Of a stretch of DNA of 64,000 nucleotides, positions 8,971 to 17,668 are shown one piece after another. Source of the stretch: Nitrospirota bacterium (GTDB lineage Bacteria > Nitrospirota > Nitrospiria > Nitrospirales > UBA8639); NCBI GenBank assembly GCA_027623995.1, contig JAQBUF010000007.1:1-64000 (forward strand), in the 5' to 3' direction. Position 1 is the stretch's first letter; every line of letters begins with the position of its first letter. The position numbers and the translations under genes are program-made. The notes under the pieces were generated by a model. That model worked only from the letters and a program-made list of their open reading frames with translations. It did no database searches and had not been told where the DNA came from.

Positions 8971-9379
8971 ACAGGCGTATCATTTTTTTTCACACAACCC
9001 ATTGAATCCTCACACAAACACACCTTAACTTAGGATCGTGCCATTCCATGCTCAAAAATGCCAAGCGATTGTGCATTTTTAAAGGGAAAAATTGTACGTA
9101 ATGAAAGGAGTTAACCGGTGAATAGGAAGGGCATGCGATCTCGAATTATTTCATCTATCTATGATTTTGAGACTTACCGTTTAAAAACACAGATCACCCA
9201 GAAATTTCAAATAGATCACGAGAACCTTCTTGGTCTTGAAACATGGCCTCACGAATTGTGAGGGCAGTTTACCACACAAGAAATATTTCTACATCCTTCT
9301 ACACCTAGTATATGGGGAAAGCAGAAACTGATCAGCACCCCCGGAGAGAAAAGCTCTCAAAGAACCATCGCCCAATTGC
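8971..9379. other. Intergenic region, 409 bp, with a hairpin
   Basis: An inverted repeat AAAAATGC / GCATTTTT at 9054-9080 could form a small hairpin, possibly a weak terminator. A 47-codon open frame with a good ribosome-binding site lies at 9118-9261 (listed separately). Nothing else was recognised; this stretch borders a region of decayed genes. Confidence 0.35.
9118..9261 (+). CDS. Possible small protein or remnant, 47 residues
   Basis: A GTG-started frame preceded at a suitable distance by AAAGGAG (9104-9110). The product is polar and helical-looking (SSIYDFETYRLKTQITQKF, ending GLETWPHEL) with no motif that I recognise. Because both downstream neighbours are pseudogenes, it may equally be the surviving start of a larger, now lost gene. 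Confidence 0.3.
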   Translation: MNRKGMRSRIISSIYDFETYRLKTQITQKFQIDHENLLGLETWPHEL

Positions 9380-10270
9380 CTACTGGGACTTAAAAATCAA
9401 GGTGCCCGGATGGAAGGGATACCATGCAAACCAATACGCCATAACTGAAGGAACGGGCCTATGATGGGAATCAAAAAAAGCAGCACTTTTACCCAGAGGA
9501 TCGAACTCGATGGTTATAGAGGACCCATTGACACGATCTTTAATCATCCCGACAGTTTTTCCCAATTCAACAAAGGGATAGACTTTAGCCACCCCATCCA
9601 CGACTACTCCCAAGACCCATTCTTTGGGATGATACCGAGCATTGTTGTGGTTTACAGGAAACATTAAATCGATCCGCCCCGAATACCCTAGGGATGGATC
9701 CCGTTGATAATCTCGACGATACCCCGTTTGCGTAAAAAAAAACCAGGGTATCTGGATGAGCCTTTTGCAAACCTCCCACGTGATATGCTCTAAGAAAATA
9801 TGTGACAAGCCAGTCCCGGCAACCGGACCGGCCACAGCCTCCATTCCCAATTAAGACCATAAGCTTTCAGTTTGATGGTCATACATCAACATGTCGCTTT
9901 GATACAGCAAACCCGACACTCCAACCATTGACGGTATCATTCACGACTTCATGCCAATTGTCTTGATGGGATAGGCCTTTGGCTCATCCCCTTGAATGAG
10001 TCCTAGTATACGATCCTGGGCTTAAAGAAACGTCGCTTCATGTGCTGTGACAAACTCTGGCTTAAGAGTTGCCGGAATCCCATCTTTCAGTGGCCCGCCC
10101 CTTCGAGTTTCCTCGATTGGAATGGCGAGGGTTGATAGATCAAACCCATTGATAGACGGGCTTACAACACTTAGCATGGGATACATCCAAAGAAACAACC
10201 CTGGCACCAAGAATCCAAAAAGATTTCTTGTTGCAAAACCCTCAATATTTTTCATTGAACCCTTCAACAT
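9380..10270 (-). pseudogene. DUF3179-family protein pseudogene
   Basis: Read on the minus strand, family sequence can be followed almost end to end but in broken frames. The start at 10270 (RBS AGGAG) leads to RGGPLKDGIPATLKPEFV, then TAA at 10022-10024; the frame continues with DRILGLIQGDEPKAYPI. A frameshift gives WHEVVNDTVNG from 9956, with TGA at 9941-9943 in the original frame. The Cys-containing CPLCGTG-type region expected next is deleted, and sequence resumes with VSGLLYQSDMLMYD. A third stop, TAA at 9851-9853, replaces the Gln of LWSQ. Further on, a one-base loss and a one-base gain in a T9 run swap about 16 residues. The C-terminal part (TGYRRDYQRDP ... VMAYWFAWYPFHPGT) is well preserved. 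At least six lesions make this a clear pseudogene of a putative exported or membrane-anchored protein. Confidence 0.88.
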
Positions 10271-10344
10271 CACCGCACATCTCCTGAGGGAGAGTATCAA
10301 AAATCCGAATATGAACAATCCAAATTTACGAGCATGTCATTGAC

Positions 10345-10945
10345 TATTTCAGAACCTCATTGATGCATCATGGGCAACAAAGAATCTGTACGATGCCTTA
10401 CAATTCCCCAATCAGTACTTAGAAGCCTTAGACTTTCCCTTCCTGTTAGCTACAGAATGGGGCCAGGTCTCACGACTCCTTACCCTATTAAAAGATCCTC
10501 AAACATCTCCCAATCATCAAAAAAACCCATCTCTCTTCTCGGGGAGATTCAAACTGAACTAGCTCTCCCTGAATTGCTGAATTTGCTTGAGCCTCCGACT
10601 CTTCGCGTAGATGCCGCAAAGGCATTAGGAAATTTCGGTTCCAAAGCGCAAAAGCCCTTGATTGCCATTCTGAACACCCATTCTGAAATACCCATGAAAA
10701 TTGCAGCGACGCAAAGCTTGGGCAAAATTGGTGGAACCGCCGGGGACACGAGTCTCACACCTCTATACTTGTCTCTCCTAGAAAACAATAATTTGAATGT
10801 CCAGCTAAAAACAGAAATTGTTTGGGCAATCGGCAAATCTCCAAATTTCCGAACACACTCACCCCTCGAAGCGTTGGAGCATCAAATTTGGATTCTTCGC
10901 TCTGATGACCAAAATTTACGCGAAGCCGTGGACTGGCGACTATGA
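10345..10945 (+). pseudogene. Degenerate HEAT-repeat protein, paralogue of the genes at 50.4-52.8 kb
   Basis: From 10389 one frame reads LYDALQFPNQYLEALDFPF and LLATEWGQVSRLLTLLKDPQ, closely matching the block that in the intact paralogues reads LENFDFPVMAATEWGHTARL. After about 10520 the match moves to another frame: ELALPELLNLLEPPTLRVDA and AKALGNFGS, HEAT repeats, then LKTEIVWAIGK and a C-terminal NLREAVDW that matches DLREAANW of the paralogues. The N-terminal signal peptide and Cys-containing domain are missing. It is therefore a truncated, frameshifted third copy. It lies head-to-head with the DUF3179 pseudogene. Confidence 0.8.
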
Positions 10946-11315
10946 CTAATTTCTCAATTCTCTCAATAATCGTTTCACCTTTCCGACTTCCTACAATTGG
11001 CGGTTCTATTGCACATCCCACAATGAGATTTACATAATTAACCAAAACTCATGACTTCACAATCTGAACCAAATTCCTTGCCTAAACCAAAATCTGACTA
11101 TCTTTTGGGATACAAATATGATACAAGGCAGTATCTTTTGCCGCCATGGGTCTGGCAGTCAAAGAGTCGTGATTAAGACCCGTAACCGATGTTGTTTTGC
11201 CGAGGAGTCCATTCGGAAGTCAGCCCAGAGTCGCCTCAAATTCGCGTCCTCGGACCATACCTTCCACGATCTCGATTTCCCAAGACAATGTCATGATCTT
11301 CAAAGGAGAAACCAC
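10946..11315. other. Intergenic region, 370 bp, leader of the RRM gene
   Basis: No convincing gene. The stretch 11118-11315 is open in frame with the RRM gene, but its translation has no protein-like features and the true start with a ribosome-binding site is at 11316. It may be a long 5' leader; RRM genes of this type are often cold regulated in other bacteria, but no element showing that was identified here. Confidence 0.35.
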
Positions 11316-11660
11316 ATGGGTTCAAAAGTGTATGTAGGTGGCTTGCCGTATACCGCGACGGAAGCTGAAGTCGAAGCATTATTTGCTGTGCATGGGACTG
11401 TCGAATCGGCTCGTGTCATCACTGATAAATACACCGGCCAGTCACGCGGTTTTGGTTTTGTGGAAATGGCTACACAAGAAGAAGCTCAATCGGCAATCAA
11501 TGCCCTCCATTCCAGCGATATGGGTGGAAGAACCCTCACAGTCAATGAAGCAAAACCAATGGCCCCACGTTCCGGTGGTGGTGGTGGATTTGGTGGTGGT
11601 GGCGGTGGCCGTGGAGGAGCAGGCGGAGATGGAAACCGAGGCAAACGGAGCCGGTTTTAA
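11316..11660 (+). CDS. RRM-domain RNA-binding protein with Gly-rich tail
   Basis: A 114-residue protein with one RNA recognition motif (residues 1-80) and a Gly/Arg-rich C-terminus (about 85-110). RNP2 is seen as KVYVGGLPY and RNP1 as SRGFGFVEM, both with the aromatic residues that stack on RNA bases. Such short bacterial RRM proteins bind single-stranded RNA and may act as RNA chaperones. The start at 11316 follows AAAGGAG with good spacing. A strong intrinsic terminator lies right after the gene, so it is probably a single-gene transcript. Confidence 0.9.
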   Translation: MGSKVYVGGLPYTATEAEVEALFAVHGTVESARVITDKYTGQSRGFGFVEMATQEEAQSAINALHSSDMGGRTLTVNEAKPMAPRSGGGGGFGGGGGGRGGAGGDGNRGKRSRF

Positions 11661-11682
11661 CGTCACCAAGTAGCATATACAT

Positions 11683-11726
11683 AAGCGGAGCGGTCTGCTA
11701 ATACGTAGACCACTCCGCTTTTCTTT
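11683..11726 (+). terminator. Intrinsic terminator after the RRM gene
   Basis: A stem formed by AAGCGGAG-CGGTCT and its near-perfect complement AGACCA-CTCCGCTT with a ten-base loop, followed by TTTTCTTT. Confidence 0.85.
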
Positions 11727-11740
11727 AGAGAGACGAACTC

Positions 11741-12631
11741 ATGCCCACCAACACCTTGCCGCCACTCTCAGAACGCGGTTTAGACATCGGGAAAATATTA
11801 CTTTTTAGCCTGGTTGCGACTAGCGCAGTTATAGGCGTTCCCCTCTTTGCCTATTTCTACGACTACCATATGATCGACTGGATCATGTTTGGGGTTCTTT
11901 ACGTCTTGACGGGTTTAGGCATTACCGTCGGGTATCATCGACTAATCACCCACCGCAGCTTTACCTGTCCCAATTGGGTCAAGGGTATCATCCTCATCGC
12001 CGGCGGATGGGCAGTGGAAAATTCCGCCCTTCGTTGGGGGGCCGACCACATGCGACACCATGCCCGATGCGATAAAGATACCGATCCCTACAATGCCCAA
12101 CGAGGCTTCTGGTATAGTCATTGTGGTTGGATTTTCCTGAAAGACCCCTATCGCGATACCCGGTTTACTTCCAAGTTACAACAAGATCCTGTAGTAGTTT
12201 GGCAAGATCGCTACTATCTCCCAATTGTCCTTTGCGGGATGGCCTTGCCGTTTATAGTGGGGCTTATCGCCAATGGGTGGATCGGGGGCTTAGGCTGTTT
12301 TCTTTTAGCGGGAATGGGTCGAATCTTTTTTGTACTCAATTCAACGTTCTGCATCAATTCTATTTGCCATCTTTGGGGAAGCCAGCCACATGGAGACTCA
12401 GACTCAAGTCGTGATAGCTGGTGGGTCTCCCTACTCACGTTTGGAGAGGGCTACCATAACTACCACCACATGTACCCCAGCGACTATCGAAACGGCGTCC
12501 ACTGGTACAATGTCGATCCCTCAAAATGGCTCATCTATAGTCTTTCATTGGTAGGCCTCGCCTCCTCACTTCGTCGCGCAACCGCTCGATCGACAAATGA
12601 TGATGAGACACAATCCACCCTCACAGCTTAA
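11741..12631 (+). CDS. Acyl-CoA/acyl-lipid delta-9-type fatty acid desaturase
   Basis: A 296-residue integral membrane diiron desaturase that introduces a cis double bond in fatty acyl chains. Four hydrophobic segments (about 20-40, 45-65, 155-180, 185-205) are seen, and the three histidine boxes of the family are intact: HRLITH near residue 67, HMRHHARCD near 104 and HNYHH near 240. The additional metal-ligand sequence NSICHLWGSQPH is also present. It fits the stearoyl-CoA desaturase-like group found in many bacteria. It follows the RRM terminator closely, and only a weak ribosome-binding site (AGAGA) is seen. A role in membrane fluidity would suit its position near a possible cold-related gene, but that is inference. 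Confidence 0.9.
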   Translation: MPTNTLPPLSERGLDIGKILLFSLVATSAVIGVPLFAYFYDYHMIDWIMFGVLYVLTGLGITVGYHRLITHRSFTCPNWVKGIILIAGGWAVENSALRWGADHMRHHARCDKDTDPYNAQRGFWYSHCGWIFLKDPYRDTRFTSKLQQDPVVVWQDRYYLPIVLCGMALPFIVGLIANGWIGGLGCFLLAGMGRIFFVLNSTFCINSICHLWGSQPHGDSDSSRDSWWVSLLTFGEGYHNYHHMYPSDYRNGVHWYNVDPSKWLIYSLSLVGLASSLRRATARSTNDDETQSTLTA

Positions 12632-12687
12632 ACTCTTCCTGAAATCTCAACATAGAATTCCTTTAGTTTGAAGTTGCGCCCAAAAAT

Positions 12688-13503
12688 TTAAAAAGGCGCA
12701 ACTGAATCCATAAACTCTTGGATGCCTTCCCAGTATTTCGTCCCAGCCCGCTGAATCAGGTCATTATGGCCAGCGCCAGGAATGGACTTCCAAGTTTTAG
12801 GAGACCGGCATTGCTCGAACAATTTTCGCCCTAAATCAATTGGCACGATGTCATCTTGGTCCCCATGAAGAAACAATACCGGAGCCGTCACACGAGAAAT
12901 TTTCTCAATTGAATTAAACGGCTCACCCATTACCCACGCGATCCAAAAAAGTCCCTGCGCCCTGGCAAAATCACGTCCAGAAGAAAACGGCGACACTAAC
13001 ACCAGGCCAGCAACAGAGAGGCCTTGTGCAATCTCAATCGCCACCGCCGAACCAATTGATCGACCAAAAATCACCGTCCGGTCTACCGTAAATCCCAATT
13101 CAGATTGTATAAAGGTTAAGGCTGATCGGCCATCAGTATAGACTCCCTGTTCGCTTGGCGACCCCTCACTCTTTCCATACCCACGATAGCTCAAGAGAAA
13201 CACATTCGTGCCAAGAGAGGCGAGGTGTACAGCATCCTCAAGACGATGTGAGGCATTCCCCGCATTGCCATGGAGAAAAAGTACCACTCGATCCGAGTCT
13301 GGCCGTGGAACAAAAAAGGCTTGAAGCGTGACACCATCAGCAGCATTAAAAAAAACTTCTTGAATCGTAGGATCTACAAGGTGCGGAACCACTTGATTGC
13401 CGGGGTGAGGATGAAACGCAAAAAAGTTAACCAGCCACGTAAAGATGCCAATTGATGAGAGAGAAATCATAGAAGGAGAAAATAAAGACTCGACGCCAAA
13501 CAT
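12688..13503 (-). CDS. Membrane-anchored alpha/beta hydrolase
   Basis: A 271-residue serine hydrolase of the BEM46/YfhR type. An N-terminal hydrophobic segment (about 10-30) probably anchors it. The oxyanion-region motif LFLHGNAGN, the nucleophile elbow FGRSIGSAVA (Ser near 150), an Asp in FLHGDQDDIVP and a His in GAGHND form the expected catalytic triad. Its substrate is unknown. It converges on the desaturase gene; an inverted repeat AGTTGCGCC / GGCGCAACT straddles its stop codon. Confidence 0.85.
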   Translation of the reverse strand: MFGVESLFSPSMISLSSIGIFTWLVNFFAFHPHPGNQVVPHLVDPTIQEVFFNAADGVTLQAFFVPRPDSDRVVLFLHGNAGNASHRLEDAVHLASLGTNVFLLSYRGYGKSEGSPSEQGVYTDGRSALTFIQSELGFTVDRTVIFGRSIGSAVAIEIAQGLSVAGLVLVSPFSSGRDFARAQGLFWIAWVMGEPFNSIEKISRVTAPVLFLHGDQDDIVPIDLGRKLFEQCRSPKTWKSIPGAGHNDLIQRAGTKYWEGIQEFMDSVAPF

Positions 13504-13593
13504 TCATCCTCATCCGAGTTTTTGAAAGATCGGCAAACATGATCCAGAGGGTTGAATAGCATCAGCCCCAGACTAATCCCACACGGTCCAACA

Positions 13594-14034
13594 TTACTTT
13601 GTTCGGAAATGAATCCTGACCGTCAGTTCACCATCCACAGGAACATCCCCATTCATTTGTGGATCGAAGGTCCATTGCTTAAGAGCATGAAGGCCGGCGA
13701 GATTAAGTTGCCGATGTTGGGCAGGTTGCAACACGACGACAGTCGTTGTGGCTGCTTTACTGACCAGAACACGGATTTTCATCCAGTCATCGATTTCCTT
13801 ACCCTCTACGGAAGGCGGCATTTTGGGCCAGGGTGTGTGTTTGGGAACTGGTCCGTGCTGTTGATCCTTATTTAACTTAAGTCCATGAACATGAACCATT
13901 TCGAGGGTCGCAACCTCTTCATCCTCAAAATGATCGGATTCATGAGTCGATCGATCGGATTGGGCCAGGACACCGGAGAGAGAACTCAACACAAACAGGA
14001 AGGCCACCAAAATTGTTCTCACTGCTCTCTTCAT
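13594..14034 (-). CDS. Exported TonB C-terminal-domain-like protein
   Basis: A 146-residue protein with a signal peptide (MKRAVRTILVAFLFVLSSLSG, cleavage near LAQ) and a C-terminal domain (about 80-146) resembling the TonB C-terminal fold: IRVLVSKAATTTVVVLQPA, LHALKQWTFDPQMNG and the last strand LTVRIHF. Unlike classical TonB there is no long Pro-rich spacer and the N-terminal segment looks cleavable, so it could not span the periplasm as TonB does. It starts 12 bp after the stop of the TonB-dependent receptor gene and is surely co-transcribed with it. It may help energise or modulate that receptor. Confidence 0.65.
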   Translation of the reverse strand: MKRAVRTILVAFLFVLSSLSGVLAQSDRSTHESDHFEDEEVATLEMVHVHGLKLNKDQQHGPVPKHTPWPKMPPSVEGKEIDDWMKIRVLVSKAATTTVVVLQPAQHRQLNLAGLHALKQWTFDPQMNGDVPVDGELTVRIHFRTK

Positions 14035-14046
14035 AAAAACTTTCCC

Positions 14047-16473
14047 TTAGGAGTCAAAAAACCATTGTGTACGAAAGAAGAACGAGCGCGGCATATTGGC
14101 ATGTGAGACCCCAAGACCAATGCTCTGCTCTCCAATATTCAAGAACTCCTGCTGATCAAACACATTAATCATATCAAACCCGAACAATAATTTCTGGTTA
14201 TTGGAAAAGGGAAGAACATGGGTTACGGACAAATTATACGTCGTTACCGAATCCGCATGCCCGGAATTTGTCTTCTCCCCCATCGGCGTTGTACGAAGAC
14301 CAGAACCAAATAACATTTGTCCAGACACCGTCGTATGTTCAAGAACTCGGTATGTCAGCATCACCGAACTGGTAACCTCTTGCATATGATCACAAAAGAC
14401 GCCCCCACTCGTTTCTATATCATTAATTTCACTTTGTTCTAGCAGGAAATGACCTGACTGCAGTCCCTGGCCTTTGCATTGCCCCCATGCCACATTGCCT
14501 CGCGCAGATATTTTGTCGGAGATTTTCACTTTGATACTCCCCTCGATACCACGCTGCCAACCATTTTTAAAAGCAAAAAAGTTCAGCAATGGCGTTGTGC
14601 CAAATTGCCCAGCATCAGAAAGATTCTTGCTCAGTTTGTAATAACCAGTCAGTTGCACAACAGCAATCTGTCCAATCGCATGGGTTGATCCCACTTCAAA
14701 GTAATGCGATCGCTCAGGCTTCACCGTATTATTGGTCAAATTCTCAGGCTCCGCCGTCGTCCCAACGGTATTGAGTTGCGCAAACTGAATGGCCTCAAGA
14801 TTGGGAGGAGTAAACAATCGTCCATAGAACGCATGAAAGGCATGGTTGTTATTGGCCTTGAATGTCGCGCCAACTCGAGGACTAATTTGGGTCGCTTCAA
14901 TAAAACCATGAATATTGTCCACGCGCACGCCCAGGTTGAACGTCCATTGATCATTGGGAGTAAATTGATCTTGCACCCAAAACTCTTCACGATATCCAAT
15001 GATCCGATTATCCGCATTGCGAGGTAACACTGGTCCAATCGGCGTTCCCATAGCATTACGGTCAAACACAGATAACCGGGTTTTATTGATCGATTGAGTC
15101 CGATCAAATTGGAACCCAGCTTTAACCAAGTGTTGACTGTTTATCACTTGGGTATAATCCAGGCGCATCCCACCAGAATATGCGAAACGATCTTGGTTCC
15201 CTGCAGAAAATGGCTCAGAAGGGTCACTCGTATAAGCCAGTACATTCAAAGGATCCGTCATAAAGGTCGCACGAGTGTGCCGAAAATATCCAGCCGCGCT
15301 AAAGAACTGATTGGCATTCACATCATGACGCCACACCAAATGCGCATACTGATTCGTTTCTTTCTGCGTTTCATCAACATCTTGGGAAGCCACAGGAGAA
15401 AAGCTAGGGATTAACCCAACGATGGTAGAATTGGCTGTTTGATTGGGCATCGTAGGAATTTGAAATTTGGCAATCGAATTCAAAAATAACAGGGTGAAGT
15501 TATTACGGTTATTCAGTTGATAATCTCCACGCAAGAATGTTTGGTTTCGATTACTCTGATCGTGAAAAATGGATTTCCCTAACGTCGGCGGATCGATGCC
15601 ACGATTCGTGGTGGTAAAACTATTTTGCCCATAAAATCGAAACCGATCACCGACCGTTCCTCCATATTCAAAAGAAGGGTTCACCGTCTCATTCGATCCA
15701 CCAAATAATTGCACGGAACCAGAGCCTGGCTTCGTTCCACTCTTACTCGTGATATCAATCACTGCCGCTGTCCGATTTCCAAATTGTGCTTCCATGCCAC
15801 CCAAGATGATATCCGCGCGCTCCCAAGAACGAGGAGAAATCACATCGGTAAAAGTCGATGAAACAGTATCAGGAATGGGCACGCCATCAATCCGCACCTG
15901 AAGATTGGCATGGTCCTGCCGAATATGAATTTGGTTCAGGCTCCCATTGACCGCACCAGGGATGGTAAACAGCACATCACTCAATTCCGCATTACTTCCT
16001 AACGGGAGGGCTTCGATTTCCTTTCTGCTGAGCGAGTAGGTTTCACTCGACGATTTTGATTGTATGGGAAGTAACGGTGCCACCACTTCTAACGCAATTT
16101 CTTGGGTCACGGACATCGTCAACACCACCGAATTCACAGGCTCCGCACCTACTTCTACAATCACATATTCACTGCGATACGTTTCTTGAATAGCACGGAT
16201 CGAAAATACTCCCGTTTCTAGAGCGACGAACACGAACTCGCCCGCATCATCGGTTGACTCAGAAGTCACTAACGCGCCATCCTGATCACGCAATTCCACA
16301 GTGGCTTGGGTCACGCGTCGCAAATCGATGTTCTGCACATGTCCAGCAATTTCATGGGATCCCAACACCGCATGAGCATCATCGAGAAACCCACAGGTAA
16401 AGGTAAAAGCCAACAAAAAAACCATCCATTTCTGATGGTTACGATTCCGCAAAATTTCATGAAGATATAACAT
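14047..16473 (-). CDS. TonB-dependent outer-membrane receptor with N-terminal carboxypeptidase-regulatory-like domain
   Basis: An outer-membrane receptor of about 808 residues. A signal peptide (ending near DDAHA) is followed by a carboxypeptidase-regulatory-like beta-sandwich (about 35-115), a TonB plug (about 140-270, with NAELSDVLFTIPGAV and VRIDGVPIPDT) and a 22-strand barrel ending in Phe (RTQWFFDS). The start at 16473 is chosen because AGAGGGA lies just upstream and the signal peptide begins there, although the frame is open further. It imports an unknown ligand. The downstream gene encodes a TonB C-terminal-like protein and the upstream one a His-rich small protein, which hints at metal uptake. 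Confidence 0.88.
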   Translation of the reverse strand: MLYLHEILRNRNHQKWMVFLLAFTFTCGFLDDAHAVLGSHEIAGHVQNIDLRRVTQATVELRDQDGALVTSESTDDAGEFVFVALETGVFSIRAIQETYRSEYVIVEVGAEPVNSVVLTMSVTQEIALEVVAPLLPIQSKSSSETYSLSRKEIEALPLGSNAELSDVLFTIPGAVNGSLNQIHIRQDHANLQVRIDGVPIPDTVSSTFTDVISPRSWERADIILGGMEAQFGNRTAAVIDITSKSGTKPGSGSVQLFGGSNETVNPSFEYGGTVGDRFRFYGQNSFTTTNRGIDPPTLGKSIFHDQSNRNQTFLRGDYQLNNRNNFTLLFLNSIAKFQIPTMPNQTANSTIVGLIPSFSPVASQDVDETQKETNQYAHLVWRHDVNANQFFSAAGYFRHTRATFMTDPLNVLAYTSDPSEPFSAGNQDRFAYSGGMRLDYTQVINSQHLVKAGFQFDRTQSINKTRLSVFDRNAMGTPIGPVLPRNADNRIIGYREEFWVQDQFTPNDQWTFNLGVRVDNIHGFIEATQISPRVGATFKANNNHAFHAFYGRLFTPPNLEAIQFAQLNTVGTTAEPENLTNNTVKPERSHYFEVGSTHAIGQIAVVQLTGYYKLSKNLSDAGQFGTTPLLNFFAFKNGWQRGIEGSIKVKISDKISARGNVAWGQCKGQGLQSGHFLLEQSEINDIETSGGVFCDHMQEVTSSVMLTYRVLEHTTVSGQMLFGSGLRTTPMGEKTNSGHADSVTTYNLSVTHVLPFSNNQKLLFGFDMINVFDQQEFLNIGEQSIGLGVSHANMPRSFFFRTQWFFDS

Positions 16474-16597
16474 AATCCCTCTTTTCCAAAGGCAGTGAGA
16501 ATTCAAAAGCTTTTCAGTCAATACACAGCCGAGAATCTGGTCCAGACAAAAAATAACAGAACTCCCAAATGAAAATCTGAAAAAGCCAACTACTGGA

Positions 16598-16930
16598 TTA
16601 AAGGAAAAGGGGAGGGCCGCGGGATCCTTGAGAGGTGAGCGTAATCGAGGAAAAAAAGACTTTTGCGGAGAACCATTGTTCCTGATCAACCGGGAGCGGA
16701 ATTTCTATGCCAGCATGATCAAGATCAACAGACCCACTGCCATGCGCCTGCACCCATTGACAAAGGTCAAAATCTGAATGCTCATGCCCGTCATGATCCG
16801 CTTCGGCAAAAATGTGGTGGACTTCTAAAGCACCCGCAAAGGGAAGAAGGCCCAGAAAGAAAAAAACGACCGTAGCCGCAATAATCACTTGAACGCGAGT
16901 GGGAAATATTACTGACCGGAGACTTTTCAT
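16598..16930 (-). CDS. Small His-rich exported/membrane protein
   Basis: A 110-residue protein with one N-terminal hydrophobic segment (about 15-35) and a His/Asp-rich stretch (VHHIFAEADHDGHEHSDFDL) followed by CQWVQAHGSGSVDLD. Such small His-rich proteins (DUF2946-like in layout) are often found next to metal-linked TonB receptors; I infer metal binding from the spaced His and Cys residues. It is the first gene of a three-gene minus-strand set with the TonB receptor (125 bp downstream) and the TonB-like protein. Confidence 0.55.
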   Translation of the reverse strand: MKSLRSVIFPTRVQVIIAATVVFFFLGLLPFAGALEVHHIFAEADHDGHEHSDFDLCQWVQAHGSGSVDLDHAGIEIPLPVDQEQWFSAKVFFSSITLTSQGSRGPPLFL

Positions 16931-16974
16931 AGTAATACTCGAACCCTACCAGCCCAATCGCCACGAGTCAATAG

Positions 16975-16991
16975 TTGCAATGTACTTGCAA
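16975..16991. promoter_or_regulatory. Candidate operator upstream of the TonB-receptor operon
   Basis: Two copies of the self-complementary hexamer TTGCAA separated by five bases (TTGCAA-TGTAC-TTGCAA), 45 bp upstream of the His-rich gene start. The symmetry and position fit a dimeric repressor site, perhaps for a metal-responsive regulator. No matching consensus is known to me. Confidence 0.35.
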
Positions 16992-17037
16992 TAAGAAAGT
17001 AGAGATCCAAAATTATTTTTTGGCAAGGAAGGTGGGA

Positions 17038-17451
17038 TTAATTTCCCAAGCAGGTAGAAATTGAACGAGCGAGGTCTGCACCAGAGCTCAAGTCAGAGGG
17101 TTTCCACCCAATGCCAAGCCCCGCCCCGCTCTCTTCTTTGGGAATGATATGAAAATGGACATGAAACACAGCTTGGTGAGCTGGTGCTCCATTATTTTGA
17201 AGGATATTAAAGTGCTGAGCTCCAGTCGCCTTGAGGACCGCCCGACACAAACGCGGGAGCACTCGCCCAATCGCTGCTGATGATTCATCAGACAATTGAT
17301 CCAAGGTTTCCGCGGGCTCTTTGGGAATCACCAAGGTATGCCCTTGGGAGACAGGGTTAATATCCAAAAACGCGAGCACGTGGTCATCCTCATACACCTT
17401 GTGACAAGGAATTTCGCCATTAAGAATTTTTTGGAAAATCGTGTCCGCCAT
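17038..17451 (-). CDS. HIT-family nucleotide hydrolase (HinT-like)
   Basis: A 137-residue member of the histidine-triad family. The catalytic triad motif HVHFHIIP is near residue 98, preceded by NNGAPAHQAVFH; the N-terminal block IFQKILNGEIPCHKVYEDD and FLDINPVSQGHTLVIPK are family signatures. HinT-type enzymes hydrolyse adenosine phosphoramidates. Length and residues are normal. Neighbours give no further hint. Confidence 0.92.
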   Translation of the reverse strand: MADTIFQKILNGEIPCHKVYEDDHVLAFLDINPVSQGHTLVIPKEPAETLDQLSDESSAAIGRVLPRLCRAVLKATGAQHFNILQNNGAPAHQAVFHVHFHIIPKEESGAGLGIGWKPSDLSSGADLARSISTCLGN

Positions 17452-17668
17452 GAATGGAAGAATAAGCCAAAATATTGAACAATGACAAGTGGGAAGTATT
17501 GTTGTTTCCTGGTGTGAAGCCTTAGACCATTGCCACTCATTTCTTCGCTTTATCCTCGTTCTTTTTAAATCTCTGCCCCATTATTAACCCCACCAAGCTA
17601 TTAGACCGATACATAGAAGTTAAAGATATTGAGTTTTCCTCTTTTGTCGTTTATTCATTTAGAATCCT

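Noticed and set aside
11118-11315. An in-frame N-terminal extension of the RRM protein
   Set aside because: The added 66 residues do not resemble the family, and a good ribosome-binding site lies directly before 11316.
16474-16689. A 72-residue N-terminal extension of the TonB-dependent receptor
   Set aside because: The signal peptide and ribosome-binding site are at 16473; the extension is hydrophobic noise and overlaps the upstream gene.
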